7,363 nt of DNA, taken from the NCBI GenBank assembly GCA_964591605.1, contig CAZQEN010000374.1, positions 1 to 7,363 on the forward strand, given 5' to 3'. Shown here in pieces: positions 1-4,499 of the stretch. A program made the position numbers and the translations under genes. The notes below the pieces were generated by a model, which ran no database searches, had not been told where the DNA came from, and was given only the letters and a program-made list of their open reading frames with translations. The first letter of the stretch is position 1, and each line of letters begins with the position of its first letter. Source of the DNA: CAYLLT01 sp964591605 (lineage in GTDB: Bacteria > Planctomycetota > Phycisphaerae > UBA1845 > PWPN01).

Positions 1-1653
1 GTGCAGGACGACCGTCGGCTCGTCCAGCACGTAACACACGCCCACCAGCCCGCTGCCCACCTGCGTCGCCAGGCGAATGCGCTGCGCCTCGCCGCCTGAC
101 AGCGTGATGCTTGAGCGGTTGAGGCTCAGATAGCCGACGCCCACGTCGATCATGAAGGTCAGCCGCTGAACGATCTCGCGGAGGATCTGATCCGCGATCA
201 CTCGCCGCTCGCCCTCGAGCGGCAGCGACGACAGGAACGCGTGGGCCGTCTCGACGGTCATTTCCGTGAGCTGTTGCAGGTTCCGGCCGGCGATGCGGAC
301 GGCCAGCGCCTCCGGGCGCAGGCGCGATCCGCCGCAGGCTTCGCACGGGCGCTCGCTCAAATACGCATGCAGCCGCTCCTTGACCGACTCGTTCTCCGTC
401 GTTTCCCAGCGGCGCTTCAGGTTCGGCAGCACGCCTTCGAATGTCGCGCCGTGCTTCGCCCCGTCGTCCGCGGTCGTGCCGTGCATGAGGATGCGCCGCA
501 GGTCGGCGGGGATGCTCTCGAAGGGCACGTCCGGCGAGAGGCCGAAGCTCAGGCAGAACTCCTCGAGCAGCCGCGTGTAGGCCGGGCTCATGCGCTTGCC
601 GAGCCGCCACGGCCGAATCGCCCCCGCGGCCAGCGACAGCGACACATCGGGCACGACGAGGTCCTCGTCAAACTCCAGGATGTTCCCGAGTCCACTGCAC
701 GTCGGGCACGCGCCGTGCGGCGAGTTGAACGAGAACAACCGCGGCGAGAGCTCGGGCAGGCTCACCTCCGGATGCGCGGGGCAGGCGTAGCGGGCGCTGA
801 ACAGGTGATCGGTCCAGGCAGGTCCCGCCTGCCGGGCGGGACCTGATCCAGGCGAGAGCCTTGCGTTCGCAGGTTCCGCCCGGCAGGCGGAACCTGCTTG
901 CCCGCCTTGCCCTGCATCCTGCGCCGATTCTGAGCTGATGATGACGGTGTCGCCGCCCGTCTGCAGCGCCACCGCCACGCTCTCCGCCAGACGCGAGGCG
1001 ACGCCGGGCTTGAGCACGAGCCGGTCGACCACGACTTCGATGTTGTGCTTGCGTGATTTGCCGAGCCGGGGCAGGGCCTTGATGTCGTACATCTCGCCGT
1101 TGATGCGCAGGCGGACGAAGCCCTGCCGCTGGATGTCGCGGAAAACCTCGTGATGCTCGCCGCGCTGGCCGCGGACCACCGGAGCGAGCACCATGACCCG
1201 CGTTCCTTCGGGCATCCCCAGGACCGTATCCACGATCTGTGAGGGCGAGGCCCGCTCGATCGGCCGCCCGCAGACCCAGCAGTGCGGATCACCCACCCGG
1301 GCATAGAGCAGGCGAAGGTAGTCGTAGATCTCGGTCGTGGTCGCGACGGTCGACCGCGGCCCGCCCCCGCCGCTGCGCTGCTCGATGGCGATCGTCGGCG
1401 GCAAGCCCTCGATGTGCTCGATGTCGGGCTTGGCGAGCTGTTCGAGGAACTGGCGGGCATACGTCGAGAGCGTTTCGATGTATTTCCGCTGCCCTTCGGC
1501 GTGAATCGTGTCGAACGCCAGCGAACTCTTGCCTGACCCCGACAGGCCGGTGATCACCACCAGCCGGTCGCGCGGAATCTCCAGGGAAATGTTCTTGAGG
1601 TTGTGCTGCCTGGCCCCCTGGATTCGTATGGATCGCGAACCGTTCAATTCCAC
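1..1653 (-). CDS. uvrA: UvrA, excinuclease ABC subunit A (N-terminal 551 codons; C-terminus outside window)
   Basis: UvrA is the damage-sensing ABC-type ATPase of nucleotide excision repair; as a dimer it loads UvrB on damaged DNA. Visible motifs: start-proximal IRIQGARQHNLKNI (residues 9-22), Walker A GLSGSGKSS (36-44), CWVC (125-128), a zinc module CPAH...CPTC (291-319) containing PRLFSFNSPHGACPTC, CEAC (437-440), ABC signature LSGGEAQRIRLA (518-529) and Walker B YVLDEP (541-546). The family is usually about 950 residues, so roughly 40% lies beyond position 1. The start is chosen as GTG at 1653, ten residues before the conserved RIQGAR block. The frame stays open only to TTG at 1701, after a stop at 1702-1704. 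No good Shine-Dalgarno precedes the GTG, so the exact start is uncertain. Oddities: an extra in-frame segment of about 30 residues (about 245-280) built from two palindromes; His at the second ligand position of CPAH; and TVVLH after Walker B where UvrA normally has SIGLH or TIGLH. The family identity is near certain. Confidence 0.97.
   Translation of the reverse strand, partial: MELNGSRSIRIQGARQHNLKNISLEIPRDRLVVITGLSGSGKSSLAFDTIHAEGQRKYIETLSTYARQFLEQLAKPDIEHIEGLPPTIAIEQRSGGGGPRSTVATTTEIYDYLRLLYARVGDPHCWVCGRPIERASPSQIVDTVLGMPEGTRVMVLAPVVRGQRGEHHEVFRDIQRQGFVRLRINGEMYDIKALPRLGKSRKHNIEVVVDRLVLKPGVASRLAESVAVALQTGGDTVIISSESAQDAGQGGQAGSACRAEPANARLSPGSGPARQAGPAWTDHLFSARYACPAHPEVSLPELSPRLFSFNSPHGACPTCSGLGNILEFDEDLVVPDVSLSLAAGAIRPWRLGKRMSPAYTRLLEEFCLSFGLSPDVPFESIPADLRRILMHGTTADDGAKHGATFEGVLPNLKRRWETTENESVKERLHAYLSERPCEACGGSRLRPEALAVRIAGRNLQQLTEMTVETAHAFLSSLPLEGERRVIADQILREIVQRLTFMIDVGVGYLSLNRSSITLSGGEAQRIRLATQVGSGLVGVCYVLDEPTVVLH
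820..844. repeat. Palindromic element inside uvrA, copy 1 (forward orientation)
   Basis: Perfect 10-bp arms AGGTCCCGCC and GGCGGGACCT flank the loop TGCCG. The architecture and loop match the two intergenic copies at 3978-4002 and 4147-4171, but stem position 7 is C instead of G and its partner, position 19, is G instead of C, so pairing is kept. On the uvrA strand it is read without stops as SGPARQAGPA (about residues 270-279). Confidence 0.9.
871..895. repeat. Palindromic element inside uvrA, copy 2 (inverted orientation)
   Basis: Perfect arms AGGTTCCGCC and GGCGGAACCT flank the loop CGGCA, which is the reverse complement of the TGCCG loop in the other copies, so this copy is inverted. Relative to copy 1 a further stem pair is changed (C-G to T-A) with pairing intact. 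The copies are separated by 26 nt and repeat every 51 nt (17 codons), so both are translated in the same phase. This one encodes AGSACRAEPA (about residues 253-262) in UvrA. Confidence 0.9.
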
Positions 1654-1703
1654 CCCGTTGCGCAGAACGAGAATCGTCTTTCCGCAGTGCAGACCAATCA
1701 ATC

Positions 1704-1732
1704 AGCGTAAAGACTGTGAACAGGGCTGACAA
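1704..1732 (-). promoter_or_regulatory. Weak candidate sigma70 promoter for uvrA
   Basis: Reading the minus strand, TTGTCA (1727-1732, 5/6 to the -35 consensus) is followed after 17 nt by TACGCT (1704-1709, 3/6 to the -10 consensus). Transcription would start near 1697, giving a leader of about 44 nt to the GTG at 1653 and excluding the upstream TTG at 1701. This rests on consensus matching alone. Confidence 0.3.
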
Positions 1733-1775
1733 GCAGGCGTTCTTCAGACGGTCGGATTCGCGTCCGCGACAGAAT

Positions 1776-1882
1776 CGGCGGGTGGCATGGGTCCCGGCGC
1801 GCCGGGACCCGTGGGGAGGCCCACACGGGCAGCTTCGGCTTCGCTCCGCGAAGCCGAAACTGCCCATGCCACCCCGCCCAAA
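1776..1882. repeat. Two-hairpin composite intergenic repeat, copy 1
   Basis: Outer 11-nt inverted arms GGTGGCATGGG (1781-1791) and CCCATGCCACC (1863-1873) enclose two hairpins. The first is a perfect 22-nt palindrome with half-site GGGTCCCGGCG (1789-1810). The second is an 18-nt stem with 17 pairs matched (1827-1844 with 1848-1865, loop TCC) rich in CTTCGGCTTCGC. The reverse complement aligns with a second, partial copy at 6648-6722, starting from TTTGGGCGGGGTGGCA. The element lies 3 nt past the stop codon of the zinc-ribbon gene, so it could terminate that transcript or protect its 3' end. It is not coding: reading frames through it are open only because its arms lack stops. Confidence 0.85.
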
Positions 1883-1885
1883 GTG

Positions 1886-2557
1886 TCACGCACCCGTCGG
1901 ATTCCCTGTCGCTGCACCCGGCGTCGCAGCGTGTGGAGTTCCGCATTCCGGGCAGATCGTCAGCCCGCCGTACAGGTTATAGCCGCATTCCAGACACAGG
2001 CCCTGGCGGATCCGCCGTCTCGTTTCCCTGCGCCGCCGCCAGCAGATCCAGGGCGGGATCGCGAACAGGAATAACGGAACCACCAGCGGCACTACGACAA
2101 TGAAGCGTTCATGCCAGAACTCAGACGGAACAATCGACAGTCGGTGTGAGATCTGGAAGCCAAGTCCTTTGAACAAATCTCCCTTCCCTTTCTCGATTCG
2201 GCTCGGCCATGGTGGCCGCTCGTATGGATACTCAGGAGGAAACCATGTGGACAGGCTGGTGATGTCGCGCATCGGGTAGGGGTACTCTCGTGCGTGCCAA
2301 CCGTGTGCAAACCAGAGATGAAGGCCGCCAAGTCCCGTGCTCGCCCCAGATTGCAGGCGTTCGTCATCTCGGCTGAGAAAGAAACGATCCGAGAGCCAGA
2401 AGCTGCGCACCAGCAGGACTCCCATCAGCAGGCCCAGAAGAGTGGAAGCAGCCACTGCGGGAACGACGACGATTCCCCACCACCGGAATCGACGCCGTTT
2501 CCTGGTATGACCTGCGATGCCGCTCACTTGGGCCTTCCCGGATCGATGCCCATTCAT
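1886..2557 (-). CDS. Membrane protein with C-terminal CxxC...CxxC zinc ribbon (hypothetical, planctomycete type)
   Basis: No enzymatic family is recognised. The 223-residue product begins with a basic stretch (RKRRRFR, about 19-25), then a hydrophobic span at about 28-50, a hydrophilic, Trp/Tyr/Pro-rich middle segment (51-150), a second hydrophobic span at about 152-172, a strongly basic stretch (WRRRRETRRRIR, 173-184) and a zinc ribbon C188-x2-C191-x10-C202-x2-C205 containing CGYNLYGG. By the positive-inside rule both termini would be cytoplasmic, with the middle segment outside the cytoplasmic membrane. Similar short zinc-ribbon tails are, to my knowledge, frequent in planctomycete membrane proteins; their function is not known to me. 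The ATG at 2557 overlaps the exporter stop by 4 nt (ATGA), which implies translational coupling in a two-gene operon. Existence of the gene is well supported by this overlap and by the motif; its role is unknown. Confidence 0.8.
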   Translation of the reverse strand: MNGHRSGKAQVSGIAGHTRKRRRFRWWGIVVVPAVAASTLLGLLMGVLLVRSFWLSDRFFLSRDDERLQSGASTGLGGLHLWFAHGWHAREYPYPMRDITSLSTWFPPEYPYERPPWPSRIEKGKGDLFKGLGFQISHRLSIVPSEFWHERFIVVVPLVVPLFLFAIPPWICWRRRRETRRRIRQGLCLECGYNLYGGLTICPECGTPHAATPGAATGNPTGA

Positions 2558-3885
2558 GGCGTATCCGCCACCGGCTCCTCTTCCTCGACGCCCTCGCCCA
2601 GGCCCGTCTCGGCGGGGGGGATCTGCTGACTGGGCGGCGCCCCTTCGCCCAGTCGGCCGTAGCGGCGGAGTTCAGGCCAGAGCAGCGCCGCGAGAATCAC
2701 GACGACAATGGTGCCGATGCCGCCGCCGACCACGGAGAACGTCGGCGAGAAATAGTGGGCCACAAGCCCCGACTCGAAGCCGCCCATCTCATTGGAGATC
2801 CCGATGAACAGGCCGTTCACCGCGGAGACCCGCCCGCGCATCTCGTCGGGCGTCAGAAGCTGCACGAGCGTATGCCGCACGACCACGCTCACCGTATCGA
2901 ACACGCCGGTGAGGAAAAGCATGACCAGCGACAGCGGAAAACTGCGCGACAGGCCAAAAACGATCGTGGCCGCTCCGAAACCAATGACACAGCCCAGCAG
3001 CGTTCGCCCGGCCCGGCGCATCGGCGGCAGATGGGCGAGCACGAACGACATGAGCAGGGCCCCGACCGATGGCGCGGCCTCCATGAACCCGTACCCGCGC
3101 GGCCCCACGTGCAGGATGTCTTTCGCATAGATCGGCAGCAGCGCCACCGCCCCGCCCAGCAGCACCGCGAACAGATCGAGCGTCAGGGCCCCCAGCACGA
3201 TCTTGTTGCGGTACACGAACGCCGCCCCCGCCAGCAGCGAGCCAGGCGTGAGCGCTTCGAGCGTGCGCGGCGGACGGATCCCGCTGCGGATCATGGCGAG
3301 CGTCACGAAGAACAGGATCGCGAACAACGCATCCAGCACGTACACCGTCGTCGCGCTGTGAAAGATGGAAATCAGCAGCCCGCCGATCGCCGGCCCGACG
3401 ATCGAAGAGACCTGGAAGGCGGTCGTGTTCCACATCACCGCGTTGCTGAAGCGCTCGCGCGGCACGATCAGCGGCACCAGGGCGGCCCTGGCGGGCTGCT
3501 GAAACGACCGCGCGATCCCGGTCAGCAGCAGCAGGCCGTAAATCGCGTGCACGTTCCCCAGCGCGAGCGAGTTGACCGCCAGGCCGAGCGAGCAGACGGC
3601 GATGACCACCTCCGCGATCATCAGGATCCGCCGGCGGCTGAACTGATCGGCGGCATGGCCGGCCGGCAGGGCCAGCGCGATCACCGGCAGGATCTGGATG
3701 AGCCCGACGTACCCCAGGTGCAGGGCAGAGCCGGTGCGCTCATAGATCTCCCACAGGACGGCCGCCGTCTGCATGCGCATGCCGAGATTCGCAAGCGTGT
3801 TGCCGGGCAGAAAGAGCTGATAATCCCGCACGCGCAGGGCGGCATACGGATCGTGCCGGGGGCCAGAGACAGCCGTCGGATTCAT
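2554..3885 (-). CDS. Major facilitator superfamily transporter, MFS_3 / EntS-like exporter
   Basis: A proton-coupled MFS efflux protein of the inner membrane; the substrate cannot be told from sequence. The 443-residue length suits a 12-helix MFS protein. Recognisable parts are an N-terminal cytoplasmic lead (DPYAALRVRDYQLFLPGN, 12-29), the motif-A-like loop GHAADQFSRRRIL (76-88), the FQQPARAALVPLIV block (128-141) with GPAIGG (164-169), a central loop at about 200-215, and TPDEMRGRVSAVNGLF (345-360). The last two are typical of the transmembrane secretion effector / enterobactin-exporter-like group. The tail after the last helix (about 404-443) is hydrophilic and ends in an acidic EEEE stretch. 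The ATG at 3885 lacks a Shine-Dalgarno; a TACACT box 6 nt upstream raises the possibility of a leaderless mRNA. The stop overlaps the start of the zinc-ribbon gene. Drug or siderophore export are both possible. Confidence 0.93.
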   Translation of the reverse strand: MNPTAVSGPRHDPYAALRVRDYQLFLPGNTLANLGMRMQTAAVLWEIYERTGSALHLGYVGLIQILPVIALALPAGHAADQFSRRRILMIAEVVIAVCSLGLAVNSLALGNVHAIYGLLLLTGIARSFQQPARAALVPLIVPRERFSNAVMWNTTAFQVSSIVGPAIGGLLISIFHSATTVYVLDALFAILFFVTLAMIRSGIRPPRTLEALTPGSLLAGAAFVYRNKIVLGALTLDLFAVLLGGAVALLPIYAKDILHVGPRGYGFMEAAPSVGALLMSFVLAHLPPMRRAGRTLLGCVIGFGAATIVFGLSRSFPLSLVMLFLTGVFDTVSVVVRHTLVQLLTPDEMRGRVSAVNGLFIGISNEMGGFESGLVAHYFSPTFSVVGGGIGTIVVVILAALLWPELRRYGRLGEGAPPSQQIPPAETGLGEGVEEEEPVADTP

Positions 3886-3891
3886 CGGAAC

Positions 3892-3897
3892 AGTGTA
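3892..3897 (-). promoter_or_regulatory. Possible -10 box for a leaderless MFS transcript
   Basis: TACACT (minus strand) matches TATAAT at 4/6 positions and ends 6 nt before the ATG at 3885, placing transcription start at or next to the A of the ATG. No convincing -35 lies 16-18 nt upstream, and no ribosome binding site precedes the ATG. This is a speculative call. Confidence 0.25.
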
Positions 3898-3945
3898 CGG
3901 GGCGTGGGCAGAACCCCGCCACCCGGCGCAACCCTCCCGTCAGCC

Positions 3946-4020
3946 AGAGTTGGCCACCCAATGGACAGCCACCCCGTAGGTCCGGCCTGCCGGGCCGGAC
4001 CTGATGCACGGGGGACGTTC
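3946..4020. repeat. 75-nt direct repeat, copy A (palindrome core 3978-4002)
   Basis: Begins AGAGTTGGCCACCCAATGG and ends GGGGGACGTTC. Its core is a perfect palindrome with arms AGGTCCGGCC and GGCCGGACCT around the loop TGCCG. Copy B at 4115-4189 matches at 70 of 75 positions; all five differences are transitions, and none falls in the palindrome. Only the core, with a few bases beyond it, is shared with the uvrA-internal copies, so the core appears to be the conserved unit. Confidence 0.92.
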
Positions 4021-4030
4021 GATGGGGAAC

Positions 4031-4071
4031 GTACTCGCTGCCCGGGTTTCATGTGCACGGGCAATGAGTAC
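4031..4071. repeat. 12-bp imperfect hairpin between the two direct repeats
   Basis: Outer arms GTACTC (4031-4036) and GAGTAC (4066-4071) and inner arms TGCCCG (4039-4044) and CGGGCA (4058-4063) pair fully, separated by a symmetric 2x2 internal loop (GC/AT) and closed by a 13-nt loop. It is distinct in sequence from the palindrome core. Its role is unknown; on the minus strand it lies 5' of the exporter gene and 3' of the coiled-coil gene. Confidence 0.7.
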
Positions 4072-4114
4072 ATCGCCCAAGCCACCCCGGGGAACTCTTT
4101 CTGCGTTCCTGCTT

Positions 4115-4189
4115 AGAGTTGGCCATCCAACGGACGGCCGCCCCGTAGGTCCGGCCTGCCGGGCCGGACCTGATGCGCGGGGGACGTTC
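4115..4189. repeat. 75-nt direct repeat, copy B (palindrome core 4147-4171)
   Basis: Begins AGAGTTGGCCATCCAACGG and ends GGGGGACGTTC, starting 169 nt after copy A in the same orientation. The palindrome core is identical to that of copy A. The spacing is not a multiple of three, so the two copies are read in different phases by any frame crossing both, which argues against coding. Confidence 0.92.
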
Positions 4190-4224
4190 CGTCGTTCGAG
4201 GTCCTGTCCGGCAGAAAGGACCCA

Positions 4225-4255
4225 CCCCTCTGCCGCGCAGCGGCGCAAGGAGGGG
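4225..4255 (-). terminator. GC-rich hairpin downstream of the coiled-coil gene, possible terminator
   Basis: Outer arms CCCCTC (4225-4230) and GAGGGG (4250-4255) enclose an inner stem GCCGC/GCGGC with loop GCA (4232-4244); one side has a few unpaired bases. It lies about 245 nt past the stop of the minus-strand coiled-coil gene and upstream of the exporter gene. No clear U-tract follows, so it may instead be part of another repeat family rather than an intrinsic terminator. Confidence 0.35.
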
Positions 4256-4285
4256 GGACGGCCCCCACGGACCGCCCCCGCTCTG

Positions 4286-4337
4286 CGGAACGCCGGCGCT
4301 TCTATCATCTGGCGTCCGCTCCGTTCGGAATGCCGGC
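4286..4337. repeat. Short duplicated motif CGGAAYGCCGGC
   Basis: CGGAACGCCGGC (4286-4297) and CGGAATGCCGGC (4326-4337) match at 11 of 12 positions, 40 nt apart, in the same orientation. GC-rich sequence makes chance matches commoner, so this is a modest call; it sits inside a block that looks repeat-derived throughout. Confidence 0.45.
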
Positions 4338-4499
4338 TGCCGGAGCATCTGCCCCTTGAGTGATTGGCCATCCCCCCGCGCAATCTTTCGCGAGCCGTGT
4401 GGCGATGCAGAGAGAATCAGGGAATCCGCGAGTGGCGGTGAGAAGGCGATGCACAGGGCGCACAGGGCTCCGAAGCGCGTCGGCGGGCGGGCGGTGGGG

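Larger units (their letters stand above)
3886..4499. other. Gene-free, repeat-rich intergenic region
   Basis: These 614 nt separate the stop of the coiled-coil gene from the start of the exporter gene, both on the minus strand. I find no credible gene: open frames crossing it are made of the repeat units and carry peptide strings (such as GPACRAGPDARGTF) that recur because the DNA recurs. Contents in order: direct repeat copy A, a 12-bp hairpin, direct repeat copy B, a GC-rich hairpin, a short duplicated CGGAAYGCCGGC motif, a 10-nt remnant TTGGCCATCC (4364-4373) matching the left end of copy B, then about 125 nt in which I see nothing. The arrangement suggests piling-up of mobile or amplifying repeats. 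Confidence 0.8.

Noticed and set aside
241..846. 201-codon open frame on the plus strand over uvrA
   Set aside because: It is a complement shadow of uvrA, whose minus-strand frame carries all the conserved motifs.
820..895. uvrA as a pseudogene broken by repeat insertion
   Set aside because: The frame is open without stop or shift from 1653 to 1, and the motifs on both sides of the insert are intact.
1289..1867. 192-codon minus-strand frame overlapping the start of uvrA
   Set aside because: It is frame-shifted from the true uvrA frame and begins inside the composite repeat; it has no conserved motif of its own.
2755..4116. 453-codon open frame on the plus strand
   Set aside because: It is antisense to the MFS gene; the product is an unbroken run of Arg, His, Gln and Asp typical of the complement of a hydrophobic GC-rich gene, and it runs on into the repeats.
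3946..4189. CRISPR array
   Set aside because: There are only two 75-nt units, the interval between them is 94 nt with its own hairpin, and no cas gene is seen; this is a palindromic repeat family.
3886..4499. Small protein genes in the repeat region
   Set aside because: The frames consist of repeat units with peptide strings recurring in several phases, none with a ribosome binding site or recognisable motif.
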